Below are positions 6,958-15,418 of a DNA stretch of 39,560 nucleotides, in pieces. The stretch comes from Bacteroidales bacterium. GTDB taxonomy: Bacteria; Bacteroidota; Bacteroidia; Bacteroidales; M50B96. Within the stretch, counting starts at the first letter, position 1; each line of letters begins with the position of its first letter. The notes under the pieces were generated by a model that saw nothing but the letters and a program-made list of their open reading frames with translations, did no database searches and was not told the DNA's origin. The stretch is from contig JAGYLP010000001.1 in NCBI GenBank assembly GCA_018401015.1, positions 270,463 through 310,022 on the forward strand. Direction: 5' to 3'. The position numbers were made by a program, and so were the translations under genes.

Positions 6958-8604
6958 TTATGGATTATTGCCGAGAATAGTCTGATATTGGGCCGAGTCG
7001 GATAAGGTTTTAAGCGCTTCTTGAACCACCTTATCTTCCTGTAAACTGTATTCAATTTGACCGGATGTTCCGAAGTAGCGGAAAATAATTTCGGTCTGAA
7101 TTAAATCGGTTAGCTCAGCACGATAATACATTAGTTCTTCTTCCAAATTGGGCTTCAGGTCTTCGGCTAATTGGTCAAAGCTCCTGGCGAATCGATCGTA
7201 TAGCTCATCTTCCTGAGCCATTTCCTTCAATTCAGCTAAGGCTTTTTCTGTTTCGCGCGTGAAGTCAAAGGATTGTTCCTTTACAAATGAGATAAAATCC
7301 TGATAATCACTGTCGGTAATGGTAAAGGATTTGGGCGGTAGAATGGTATCGTGTTGGAGGTAGTATTGGGTGGCAAAATCGAAAATGATATCCCTTAAAT
7401 ACAGTTTGGTTCCCAGCTCCGATAAATTCTCATTTTTTACCTCCAAATCGGGCATAATTCCTCCTCCATCGTAAACCTTTCTGCCATTTTTTGTGGTGAA
7501 TTCCTTCATGAGGGAATCGGGAATCGAAGCAATTCTTCCGTTTTCGTCGCGCAAGGAATAATCAACTGCCTGAATGCAGCGACCGCTAGGAATGTAATAT
7601 TTTGCTGTGGTGATTTTTAGCTTCGCATTATAACTCAAATCTCGATTTTGCTGCACTAAACCTTTCCCAAAGCTGCGCTCGCCAATTACTACCCCTCGGT
7701 CTAAATCCTGTATGGCTCCGGAAACAATTTCCGAGGCGGAAGCCGATTGACTATTAATGAGCACAGCAACCGGAATGTCCAAATTATGAGGATCGGCCGG
7801 AGTAAGATAAGTATGATGATGAATCTCAACTTTCCCTTTTGTACTAACGACTTCTTGTCCCTTAGGCACAAACAGATTGACAATTTTAACCGCTTCCATG
7901 AGTAATCCGCCGGGGTTATTTCTTACATCGAGAATGATTCCGTTCAAGGCTTGCTCCTTCTCCAGTTCTTTTATAGCCGCAAAAATTTCCTGGTGGGCTT
8001 TGGTCGTGAAGGAACTCAGGTTCATGTATGCAATTCCGTTATCCAGGATCCCGTAATAGGGAACCGATTTAGTCTCTATTTTTTCCCGGATAAGCTCTTT
8101 GGTTAACAGCTCCGTTTCACCTGGCCGGCGAATGGTCAGTGTAATTTTGGTGCCGGGCTGCCCTTGAAAAATTTCACTCAATTCATCGGGACTCATTCCG
8201 TCGATGCTCCTTCCGTCAACCGATAAAACAATGTCGCCCGGCCGCAAACCTGCTTTGGATGCCGGAGAATTTTCGTATGGCTCAACAATGTAGTTGATGC
8301 CTTCGCGCTGACGATACACGGCTCCGATGCCTCCGTATTCACCGGTGGTTAGCAAGCGTATGTTTTCGATGTCGTTTTCAGGGATGTAGTTTGTGTAGGG
8401 ATCCAGTTCTTTCAACATGCCGGTAATGGAATGCTCGATGAGTTCGCCCGGATCAACTTCATCGACGTAATTGATTAAAACTTCTTTTACCAGGGAATAG
8501 TAAATGTCCAGGTGTTTGGCTAATTCAAACTCAGACTTAACAAAGGAAGTGAGGCCAATTCCCAGGGAAGCGATTAGGCTGATAAGAAGAATGCGTTTTA
8601 TCAT
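6958..8604 (-). CDS. S41-family C-terminal processing protease
   Basis: The 548-residue protein has an N-terminal signal or anchor (residues 4-22), a helical region, a PDZ domain (about 85-160, carboxylate loop GEYGGIGA) and the S41 catalytic core (about 180-370). The Ser-Lys dyad is Ser289 in SQSASASEI and Lys314 in SFGKG, 25 residues apart as in other CtpA proteins. GIILDVRNNPGG at 222-233 is the family core strand. About 180 C-terminal residues extend beyond the core and look helical and charged. It should act in the periplasm on C-termini of envelope proteins. It follows yidD by 55 bp in the rnpA-yidD operon. Confidence 0.93.
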   Translation of the reverse strand: MIKRILLISLIASLGIGLTSFVKSEFELAKHLDIYYSLVKEVLINYVDEVDPGELIEHSITGMLKELDPYTNYIPENDIENIRLLTTGEYGGIGAVYRQREGINYIVEPYENSPASKAGLRPGDIVLSVDGRSIDGMSPDELSEIFQGQPGTKITLTIRRPGETELLTKELIREKIETKSVPYYGILDNGIAYMNLSSFTTKAHQEIFAAIKELEKEQALNGIILDVRNNPGGLLMEAVKIVNLFVPKGQEVVSTKGKVEIHHHTYLTPADPHNLDIPVAVLINSQSASASEIVSGAIQDLDRGVVIGERSFGKGLVQQNRDLSYNAKLKITTAKYYIPSGRCIQAVDYSLRDENGRIASIPDSLMKEFTTKNGRKVYDGGGIMPDLEVKNENLSELGTKLYLRDIIFDFATQYYLQHDTILPPKSFTITDSDYQDFISFVKEQSFDFTRETEKALAELKEMAQEDELYDRFARSFDQLAEDLKPNLEEELMYYRAELTDLIQTEIIFRYFGTSGQIEYSLQEDKVVQEALKTLSDSAQYQTILGNNP

Positions 8605-8659
8605 AATGCTTTGTAATTCAATGAGTTATTTGTTTTTCGAAAGACGCTTGCAAGGCTTG

Positions 8660-8911
8660 TTAGGGCACTGGGTCGTAACCACTTCCTCCCCATGGATTGC
8701 AGGATAAAATTCGTTTAATCGATAAATACAGTCCTTTAAACGGACCGTGTTTTTTAAGGGCTTCGATACTGTAGGTCGAACAAGTGGGCGTATATCGGCA
8801 ACTGGCCGGAGTTATGGGGGAAATTACCGACTGATAAATATGGACCAGAGCAATGAGAATGCTGCTGAGGATTTTTTTGATGAAGTTGTAAAGGATTTTG
8901 AATAGCTTCAT
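8660..8911 (-). CDS. yidD: Membrane protein insertion efficiency factor YidD
   Basis: This 83-residue protein has the whole YidD pattern: a hydrophobic N-terminal helix, YQSVISP, then [19 protein letters not shown] with the conserved cysteines, and [13 protein letters not shown] at the end. YidD assists membrane protein insertion by YidC at the inner membrane face. Its ATG overlaps the stop of rnpA by four bases (ATGA), which indicates translational coupling, and the rnpA-yidD order is widespread in bacteria. Confidence 0.96.
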   Translation of the reverse strand: MKLFKILYNFIKKILSSILIALVHIYQSVISPITPASCRYTPTCSTYSIEALKKHGPFKGLYLSIKRILSCNPWGGSGYDPVP

Positions 8912-9336
8912 GATTGCTCCATTTCGGGTTTGCTGGTTTTATCCGGTGTTAAACGAAGGAGGCTTTTTTGCAGTTTGCGATCAATCTCCCCAAAGGGAAG
9001 TTCCTCTTTCGATACATAGATAAACATGATAATTAATTGAATATTTTGTTCCTGATAAAGCGTTGCGATAAGGTTCTTGTTTAAGCGGTAGCTTTCACGA
9101 ATAAGCCGTTTAATGCGATTTCGTTTTACGGCGCGACGATGATTCTTTTTTGAAACAGCGATCCCAACTTTAACCGAAGCCTGTTGAGGCATCCGACTCG
9201 CTGAAACAGGTAGCGTCCGAGTGAGGTACAAAACCTTGAATGGATACACCAGAAAGGACTCTCCTCGTTGGAATAGTTCATCCATTAGCTTCTTTTCATA
9301 AAGACGTTCGGATTTCCTGAATGAATGAATTTTCAT
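8908..9336 (-). CDS. rnpA: Ribonuclease P protein component
   Basis: This is the protein subunit of RNase P, which matures tRNA 5' ends together with the catalytic RNA. The RNR signature is present ([14 protein letters not shown] near residue 73), as are the N-terminal HSFRKSERL and FQRGESF segments. An ATG 39 bases upstream (9375) would overlap the DUF4271 gene and add 13 residues unlike the family; the start at 9336 gives the expected N-terminus and 142 residues. The gene lies 11 bp after the DUF4271 gene and overlaps yidD, so all are in one operon. Confidence 0.93.
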   Translation of the reverse strand: MKIHSFRKSERLYEKKLMDELFQRGESFLVYPFKVLYLTRTLPVSASRMPQQASVKVGIAVSKKNHRRAVKRNRIKRLIRESYRLNKNLIATLYQEQNIQLIIMFIYVSKEELPFGEIDRKLQKSLLRLTPDKTSKPEMEQS

Positions 9337-9347
9337 AAATCGTATTG

Positions 9348-10385
9348 CTAGCTTACCAGTTGATTGGAAATCCATTTAAAACCAAGGAGTAAGGGTAGGA
9401 TTTCAACCGAACAAAGGTATAAAAAGCTGTACAGGAGGGAACTCTTGTTTTTGGAAATAATCTGTGCTCCACGAAGTAGCTGCCAAAGGTAAGTAATGAG
9501 GAAAATGCCTACTCCAAAATAGGTAAGTAAAGAGAAAAACCTGGGGTGCATAAAGGGCAATATCGCAATAATTGGGAGAATAAAGATGCCGGCTACCCGA
9601 TTATAGACGGAACTATTGTACACATATTCAGCCACCAGTTTATTGCTGTCGAAGAGGTAAGCGCTAACATAATAAATGAGTGCTTTTAGAATCAAAAAGC
9701 TTAATAAGACTCCAACGAGCATGAGGTATTGAATCGGTCGGGTCAATGCGGGGAGAAGTGCTTGACTTTGCTCCAGGGCTAAAAATAGAAAGAGCGAAAA
9801 ATTGAGAAAAAACAATCCATTGAGCACGAAGGATACTTTATTCGAAGTCGAATTCCTATCGAGAAAAAGACTGTAGGCTTCTTTTTGAAAAATGGCTGCG
9901 CGAAAGGTTTTTTGAAGCAGTTTGCCGAATTGTAATCGGATTAGTCCTACTCCACTAATGCTGATGATGAGTAACAACACAATCCAGTCGTTCGATACCT
10001 GCTCTTGAGGTCTGATGGGTAAGAGTTGCTCGATTACTTGCTCGGAGCTTGAATTCCATTCGGCCGACCGCAGTTGCTCGGAATTCTCTCTTGGGTGATT
10101 TAGAGTGGATGGTTCTGCACGCACTAAATCGGTCGATTGAAAGGATAATTTGTAATCGGCATAAAATGCATTGTAGCTTGCCTTGATCTTTGGTCGAACT
10201 GGAGCTGCGGGGCTAATCGTTGATTGCTCCAAAGCTACCTGAACGGTGTCGGACGAGGCTTGTGAGCTGACCAAAGAATCGCTTTCGCTGCTTCCTAGTG
10301 GGAAAAACAGGGTGTCGGTCCACATCTGTCCTGAAATTGGACCAATGAGGCTATCCTGATTAAGTGCGAAAGGAGCATTTCCCAT
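9348..10385 (-). CDS. DUF4271 family membrane protein
   Basis: The 345-residue protein has a soluble, Ser/Gln-rich N-terminal part (1-130), then about seven hydrophobic segments to the end. The C-terminal segment FLYLCSVEILPLLLGFKW is the hallmark of DUF4271, a family of unknown role known from Bacteroidota. The first helix (WIVLLLIISISGVGLIRLQF) begins near residue 133. The protein should sit in the inner membrane. It heads the operon with rnpA, yidD and the S41 protease. Its start is 69 bp from the divergent prfB start, with a -7 element for each gene in between. Confidence 0.85.
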   Translation of the reverse strand: MGNAPFALNQDSLIGPISGQMWTDTLFFPLGSSESDSLVSSQASSDTVQVALEQSTISPAAPVRPKIKASYNAFYADYKLSFQSTDLVRAEPSTLNHPRENSEQLRSAEWNSSSEQVIEQLLPIRPQEQVSNDWIVLLLIISISGVGLIRLQFGKLLQKTFRAAIFQKEAYSLFLDRNSTSNKVSFVLNGLFFLNFSLFLFLALEQSQALLPALTRPIQYLMLVGVLLSFLILKALIYYVSAYLFDSNKLVAEYVYNSSVYNRVAGIFILPIIAILPFMHPRFFSLLTYFGVGIFLITYLWQLLRGAQIISKNKSSLLYSFLYLCSVEILPLLLGFKWISNQLVS

Positions 10386-10410
10386 GGTATTCTGTCGGCT
10401 AATAGTCTCG

Positions 10411-10418
10411 CAAAATTA
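10411..10418 (-). promoter_or_regulatory. -7 element for the DUF4271-rnpA-yidD operon
   Basis: On the minus strand this reads TAATTTTG, an exact TAnnTTTG match, 26 bp before the start codon. I see no TTG at the right distance for a -33 element. The divergent prfB element lies 11 bp away. Confidence 0.4.
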
Positions 10419-10428
10419 CGCTTTTTCT

Positions 10429-10436
10429 TACCTTTG
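10429..10436 (+). promoter_or_regulatory. -7 element for prfB
   Basis: TACCTTTG matches TAnnTTTG. Transcription would begin near 10441, leaving a leader of about 13 nt before the ATG at 10455. The -33 element is not clear. Confidence 0.45.
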
Positions 10437-10454
10437 ACTAAATTTTTACCAGCT

Positions 10455-11556
10455 ATGATTACAAGCGAACAAATAAAAGACATTATAAGACGCGAGCAAG
10501 CGTTGAGGAGGCATCTTTGACCTTGATAATAAGCGAATTCAATTAGAAGAAGAAGAGTTAAAAACGCAAGCCCCCGATTTTTGGTCGAATAGCGATGAAG
10601 CCGAAATTCAGCTCAAAAAAATTACTGCCATCAAAAAATGGGTGCAAGCCTACGATGCGGTTAAAATGGCTGTTGAAGAAACCGCACTCATTCCCGATTT
10701 CTATAAAGAAGGATTACTAAGCGAATCAGAGTCGGAGGAGCAGTATCTCAAAGCACTCGGGTTAATCGAGGAATTAGAGTTCAAGAATATGCTCCGAAAG
10801 GAGGAGGATCAGTTAGGTGCTCTGGTGAAAATCAACAGCGGTGCCGGAGGGACCGAGAGCCTCGACTGGGCCGAGATGTTGTATCGAATGTATTTGAGAT
10901 ATGGCGAACGACATCAGTTTCAGGTAAAAGAAATAAACTATCAGGCGGGCGATATTGTCGGAATTAAATCCGCTACCCTGGAGTTCGAAGGCGATTATGC
11001 CTATGGATTCCTAAAAGCCGAAAGCGGGATTCACCGCCTGGTGCGTTTGTCGCCATACGATGCTAACAATAAGCGCCATACAACTTTTGCTTCGGTGTTT
11101 GTGTCGCCCGTTATCGACGATACCATTCAAATAGAACTGAACCCGGCCGATTTGGTTTGGGAAACGTTTCGTTCTAGTGGTGCCGGCGGACAAAACGTGA
11201 ACAAGGTCGAAACCGGTGTGCGAGTCAGGCACTTACCTTCGGGAATTATTGTTGAGAATACCGAGTCGCGCTCCCAGTTTGCCAACAAAGAGAATGCTCT
11301 GCGGAATCTTCGCTCTCATTTGTATGAATTGGAATTACGCAAGCGCGAAGAGGAAAAAGCCCGCATCGAGGGTAGTAAATTGAAAATTGAGTGGGGCTCA
11401 CAAATACGAAGTTATGTATTACATCCTTATAAAATGGTCAAGGATTTGCGCACCGGCGAAGAAACATCGAACGTTCAGGCGGTTCTCGATGGAGAGCTGG
11501 ATACGTTTATTAAATCCTATCTCATGAAGTTCGGAGGAACTCAAGATGAATCTTAA
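10455..11556 (+). CDS. prfB: Peptide chain release factor 2, made by programmed +1 frameshift
   Basis: RF2 ends translation at UGA and UAA. The ATG at 10455 opens 21 codons ending in CTT TGA (10515-10520); skipping T10518 continues at GAC in the frame that runs to 11556, giving 366 residues (join 10455-10517, 10519-11556), against 365 in E. coli. The joined sequence RRHL-DLDNKRI matches the RF2 family. The catalytic GGQ is in [14 protein letters not shown]. The stop-recognition tripeptide is SPY ([12 protein letters not shown]) where E. coli has SPF. A start at the in-frame ATG 10642 would remove the N-terminal domain and is wrong. fumC follows 38 bp later, perhaps cotranscribed. Confidence 0.95.
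10506..10521 (+). promoter_or_regulatory. prfB recoding site
   Basis: The site reads AGGAGG-CAT-CTT-TGA-C: an internal Shine-Dalgarno-like AGGAGG three bases before the slippery CTT, the zero-frame UGA stop, and a following C. This is the classical autoregulatory signal: when RF2 is scarce the ribosome slips +1 past the UGA and makes more RF2. Confidence 0.95.
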
Positions 11557-11594
11557 TTCAGAATCGAATTTATCAATCAACTAAACAATACGCC

Positions 11595-12989
11595 ATGAAT
11601 TACAGAATTGAAAAAGACACGATGGGCGAAGTTAGGGTTCCCAACGATAAGTATTGGGGGGCTCAAACCCAACGTTCGCTCGAGAATTTTCCTATCGGAG
11701 AATCCGGTAGTATGCCCAAGGAAATTATCCAGGCTTTCGGTTATTTGAAAAAGGCGGCTGCCTATGCCAACTGCGACCTGGGTGTTTTGCCCATAGAAAA
11801 GCGCGACTTAATTGCCGCTGTATGCGACGAAATAATCGACGGAAAATTATACGACCAGTTTCCTCTCGTAATTTGGCAAACCGGATCGGGGACTCAAAGT
11901 AATATGAACTGCAATGAGGTAATTGCGAACCGCGCTCATGTGCTCAACGGAGGAGTTTTAGGCGAAGGAGAACGACTCATTCATCCGAACGACGATGTGA
12001 ATAAATCGCAATCGTCGAATGATACTTTCCCAACAGCTATGCACATTGCCGCCTATAAAATTGTGCTGGAAACGACGCTTCCAAAATTGGAGCAATTGCG
12101 CGATACGCTTGCTTTAAAAGCTGGTGAGATGAAGGACGTAGTTAAGATTGGTCGGACCCACTGGATGGATGCGACCCCGTTAACCCTTGGACAAGAATTT
12201 TCAGGCTATGTTGCTCAGGTGAATTTTGGTCTGAAAGCATTGCGCAATACGCTGGAGCATTTATCGGAACTGGCATTAGGAGGAACGGCGGTTGGTACCG
12301 GCCTGAATACTCCCGATGGCTACGATAAACTAGTTGCTGAATACATTGCTAAGTTCACCAATTATCCTTTTGTAACCGCTGCCAATAAATTTGAATCGTT
12401 GGCTGCCCACGATGCAATTGTAGAATCGCATGGTGCATTGAAACAACTGGCTGTGAGTTTGATGAAGATAGCGAACGATATTCGTATGCTTAGCTCCGGT
12501 CCGCGTTCGGGAATTGGCGAAATTACCATTCCGGAAAATGAACCCGGCTCATCGATTATGCCCGGAAAAGTTAATCCAACTCAGGTTGAGGCGCTTACGA
12601 TGGTTTGTGCTCAGGTAATCGGAAACGATGTAGCCATAACCGTGGGGGGTAGCAATGGTCATTTTGAACTGAATGTTTTTAAACCCATGATGATAGCTAA
12701 CTTCTTGCAGAGTGCCCGATTATTGGGCGACGCATCGGAGTCGTTCAACGATCGTTGTGCCGTGGGAATTGCTCCCAATATGCCACGGATAAAACAGCAT
12801 TTGGATAACTCGCTGATGTTGGTTACCGCTTTGAATACCCACATTGGTTATTACAAAGCGGCCGAAATTGCAAAAAAAGCACATAAGGAAGGAACCACCT
12901 TGAAGCAGGCAGCTCTTGAACTTGGCTATGTTACCGAGGCTGAATTCGACACTTGGGTTGATCCTTCGAAAATGATAGGGAAACATTAA
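11595..12989 (+). CDS. fumC: Class II fumarate hydratase
   Basis: The enzyme interconverts fumarate and L-malate in the TCA cycle without an iron-sulfur cluster. The fumarase/aspartase signature [11 protein letters not shown] begins at residue 318, with the catalytic serine loop in the E. coli FumC position. Other active-site segments are [10 protein letters not shown] near residue 97, [10 protein letters not shown] near 137 and [11 protein letters not shown] near 187, which holds the catalytic histidine. Length is 464 residues against 467 in E. coli. The first residues ([16 protein letters not shown]) match the family start. It ends at a strong terminator. Confidence 0.97.
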   Translation: MNYRIEKDTMGEVRVPNDKYWGAQTQRSLENFPIGESGSMPKEIIQAFGYLKKAAAYANCDLGVLPIEKRDLIAAVCDEIIDGKLYDQFPLVIWQTGSGTQSNMNCNEVIANRAHVLNGGVLGEGERLIHPNDDVNKSQSSNDTFPTAMHIAAYKIVLETTLPKLEQLRDTLALKAGEMKDVVKIGRTHWMDATPLTLGQEFSGYVAQVNFGLKALRNTLEHLSELALGGTAVGTGLNTPDGYDKLVAEYIAKFTNYPFVTAANKFESLAAHDAIVESHGALKQLAVSLMKIANDIRMLSSGPRSGIGEITIPENEPGSSIMPGKVNPTQVEALTMVCAQVIGNDVAITVGGSNGHFELNVFKPMMIANFLQSARLLGDASESFNDRCAVGIAPNMPRIKQHLDNSLMLVTALNTHIGYYKAAEIAKKAHKEGTTLKQAALELGYVTEAEFDTWVDPSKMIGKH

Positions 12990-12993
12990 ATTG

Positions 12994-13027
12994 AAAAAAG
13001 GAGAGTGGGTTTCACTCTCCTTTTTTT
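12994..13027 (+). terminator. Intrinsic terminator after fumC
   Basis: GGAGAGTG (13000-13007) and CACTCTCC (13013-13020) pair perfectly around a five-base loop, extended by A-T pairs and followed by a T run. It begins a few bases after the fumC stop codon. Confidence 0.92.
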
Positions 13028-13135
13028 GTTGTTTTAACCGTAGGGGGCAGTTTTAGATACAGCTTACGAGGGAAAGGTTATTCGCTTTCAGGTAGGTAGA
13101 TTGTTGGATTCCCTCTTTTTAAAAACAAAAGGCCT

Positions 13136-13170
13136 AAAAAAAGAAAAGGTTCCAGATGGGATCCAGAACC
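13136..13170 (-). terminator. Terminator of the small Cys-rich protein gene
   Basis: In minus-strand RNA, GGUUCUGGAU and AUCUGGAACC pair over ten positions (two G-U) around a CCC loop, followed by UUUUCUUUUUUU. The plus-strand version would be weaker because both G-U pairs become mismatches. It lies 67 bp past the stop codon. A separate 7-bp perfect hairpin (13213-13229) sits between stop codon and terminator. Confidence 0.75.
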
Positions 13171-13236
13171 AATTCAATTACTAATCAACTAACTATTTAT
13201 TAGGCACATGATATCCCTGTCGCAGGGATTCATTTC

Positions 13237-13524
13237 TTATTCTTTGTGAGCTTTTTTCGAATCGCAGCAGCTTTTCTTAGGAGTTCCGCAGTCGGCTTTT
13301 GCTTTCGAATCGCCACAATCAGCTTTCTTTTCTTCTACTTTTTTAGCGGGTAAATCGCCACAGTCGCCTGATTTTTTAGACTTCTTTTTGTCTTTATCTT
13401 TGTCTTTGTCGTTTTCAACAGAAACTAAAGTAATTACGGTTTCGTCGAATAAAACAGCGGCGGTGCTGGTAATTGCTGGCATCATGAAAGCTACCAGAGC
13501 GATGATTGCAAATAATTTCTTCAT
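13237..13524 (-). CDS. Small secreted Lys/Asp/Cys-rich protein, function unknown
   Basis: The start is taken at 13524, where MKKLFAIIALVAFMMPAI gives a clean signal peptide; an upstream ATG at 13593 would lie before the likely promoter at 13555-13562. The 95-residue product has a run of KD pairs (DKDKDKDKKKSKKS) and then cysteine-containing repeats: GDCGD, ADCGDS, ADCGT, SCCDS (five cysteines). After cleavage it should be a very polar, probably unfolded periplasmic or surface peptide. Metal or redox binding by the cysteines is possible but unproven. It has its own promoter and terminator, so it is a one-gene unit. I recognise no family. Confidence 0.7.
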   Translation of the reverse strand: MKKLFAIIALVAFMMPAITSTAAVLFDETVITLVSVENDKDKDKDKKKSKKSGDCGDLPAKKVEEKKADCGDSKAKADCGTPKKSCCDSKKAHKE

Positions 13525-13554
13525 AGTATGGGTTTTTAATAATTTAGTTTCCGG

Positions 13555-13562
13555 CAAATATA
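13555..13562 (-). promoter_or_regulatory. -7 element of the Cys-rich protein gene
   Basis: The minus strand reads TATATTTG, an exact TAnnTTTG match, 31 bp before the start codon. The nearest TTG is 28 bp further upstream, too far for a regular -33 element. The rest of the divergent gap to porX (13563-13791) shows no other structure I can support. Confidence 0.5.
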
Positions 13563-13791
13563 ACAGGGTAGTGCGCCTTTTGTTGTTAAGCAAGTGTTAA
13601 AATAAGACCCGGATGTCTTTTATTTTTTGGACTTCTAAATAAAGTGAACGGTTGAAGAAAGGGTTCAGGGTGATGTGGTCGGGTTTAAAGTGTTGTTAGT
13701 GAGGTTGTTCGGTCGATTGCCGCGAAGTTTGGCGATATGGCAATAAAAACCGGAGCCACTAGTTTTAAAGATTAATTACAAATAGAAAAAG

Positions 13792-15345
13792 ATGAGTAGT
13801 ATAAGCATTTTATGGGCCGACGACGAAATTGATTTGTTGCGTTTACACGTTCGGTTTTTAGAGGAAAAGGGGATTTCGATTCGGACTACGAATAGTGGCG
13901 ATGGCGCGATAGATTGGGTAAAGCAAGAGCAATATGATATTGTGTTCCTCGATGAGCAGATGCCCGGGATGAGCGGATTGGAAGCCTTGGCTGAGATTAA
14001 AAGACTCAAGCCCGAAACTCCTGTGGTGATGATTACCAAGAGCGAGGAAGAGTTTATAATGGAGGAAGCCATTGGTTCGAAAATTTCCGATTACCTTATT
14101 AAACCGGTGAATCCGAATCAAATTTTGCTTTCGATTAAGAAAATATTGGATCAGAAGCGCTTGATTACCCGCAAAACAACCTCCGACTATCAAACTGAAT
14201 TTCGTAAGATAAGCATGGAGATTGGGGCCTGTACCAATTTTAAGGATTGGATGGCTTTGTATCGAAAGTTGGTTTATTGGGAATTGGAACTCGAGCGTTC
14301 CGAAGATCATAGCATGGATGAAATAATGCTGATGCAGAAGCAAGAAGCAAATTCAGAATTTGCACGATTTGTTCGACGCAATTACGAAGATTGGTTTACC
14401 CGCGATTTTGCCGATCGTCCGATGCTATCGCAAGATGTTTTTCGTCATCGGGTTTTTAATCAACTGAATGAATCAAGCCCGGTTCTTTTTGTGGTGATTG
14501 ATAATTTGCGGTACGACCAGTGGAAAATTTTGCAGCCTGAAATATCGAATTTGTTTCAGGTGGAGCAAGAGGAATTGTATTTTTCCATTTTGCCTACCAG
14601 TACACAATATGCACGCAATGCGATGTTTGCCGGATTAATGCCATCGGAAATTGCCAAACTCTATCCGGAATGGTGGACCTACGACGAAGAGGAGGGTGGA
14701 AAGAATCAGCATGAAATGGATTTATTGGGTAAACAGATTCAGCGTTTAGGAATGAATGTTCGGTTCAAGTACGAGAAAGTGACTAATTCCCGCGCCGGTA
14801 AGAAGTTGGTTGATGAGTCGAATCAATTATTTCAGCATCCACTTTCGGTAGTGGTTTACAATTTTGTGGATATGTTGTCGCATGCTCGTACCGATAGCGA
14901 AATGATTCGTGAACTGGCTGCCGACGAAGCCGCCTATAGGAGCCTGACCTTGAGCTGGTTTAAGCACTCATATTTACTCGATTTGCTCGAAGTGGCAGCC
15001 GAGCGAAAAATTCGTGTTGTTCTCTCAACCGATCATGGAACCATTAAAGTGGATAATCCGGTTAAAATTGTTGGCGATCGGAACACAACGACTAATTTGC
15101 GTTACAAAGCCGGCAAGAATTTGAATTATCCGGCGAAAGAAGTATTTGAATTATTGAAGCCCGAGAAAGCTTTTTTACCCAAGAGCAATGTAAGTACGGC
15201 TTATGTCTTTGCTCAGGGGAACGACTTTTTTGCGTATCCGAATAACTACAATTACTACGTCAATTATTATCGGAATACTTTTCAGCATGGAGGGATTTCC
15301 ATGGAGGAAATGATGATTCCGCTGATAACTTTGAAGCCCAGATAA
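13792..15345 (+). CDS. porX: PorX-type response regulator with PglZ domain
   Basis: Residues 1-120 are a receiver domain with the acidic pocket ADDE (9-12), phosphoacceptor Asp54 in FLDEQMPG and the conserved lysine in DYLIKP. A helical linker leads to a PglZ/alkaline-phosphatase-like domain (about 210-517) with VIDNLRYDQW, the metal-site segment STDHGT and the late histidine in QHGGISMEEMM. This two-domain form is PorX, which with the sensor kinase PorY controls T9SS genes in Porphyromonas and other Bacteroidota. PorX has been reported to be a zinc-dependent enzyme cleaving oligonucleotides. No kinase gene is adjacent. Length 517 fits the family. Confidence 0.93.
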   Translation: MSSISILWADDEIDLLRLHVRFLEEKGISIRTTNSGDGAIDWVKQEQYDIVFLDEQMPGMSGLEALAEIKRLKPETPVVMITKSEEEFIMEEAIGSKISDYLIKPVNPNQILLSIKKILDQKRLITRKTTSDYQTEFRKISMEIGACTNFKDWMALYRKLVYWELELERSEDHSMDEIMLMQKQEANSEFARFVRRNYEDWFTRDFADRPMLSQDVFRHRVFNQLNESSPVLFVVIDNLRYDQWKILQPEISNLFQVEQEELYFSILPTSTQYARNAMFAGLMPSEIAKLYPEWWTYDEEEGGKNQHEMDLLGKQIQRLGMNVRFKYEKVTNSRAGKKLVDESNQLFQHPLSVVVYNFVDMLSHARTDSEMIRELAADEAAYRSLTLSWFKHSYLLDLLEVAAERKIRVVLSTDHGTIKVDNPVKIVGDRNTTTNLRYKAGKNLNYPAKEVFELLKPEKAFLPKSNVSTAYVFAQGNDFFAYPNNYNYYVNYYRNTFQHGGISMEEMMIPLITLKPR

Positions 15346-15357
15346 TGGGGTGTTTGC

Positions 15358-15388
15358 TTGGGAGCGCTTTAAAAGTAGCGTATCTTCG
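15358..15388 (+). promoter_or_regulatory. Promoter of the barrel-kdtA pair
   Basis: TTG (15358-15360), a 20-bp spacer and TATCTTCG (15381-15388, one base off TAnnTTTG) precede the ATG at 15419 by 30 bp. This would make the barrel-kdtA pair independent of porX. Confidence 0.5.
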
Positions 15389-15418
15389 GCCGTTTAGGAT
15401 TTTAACCTTGGGTAATAC

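Noticed and set aside
9337-9375. Upstream start for rnpA
   Set aside because: It would overlap the preceding DUF4271 gene and add residues unlike RnpA; 9336 gives the family N-terminus.
10642-10644. ATG at 10642 as prfB start
   Set aside because: It would delete the N-terminal domain; the recoding site at 10506-10521 explains the interrupted frame.
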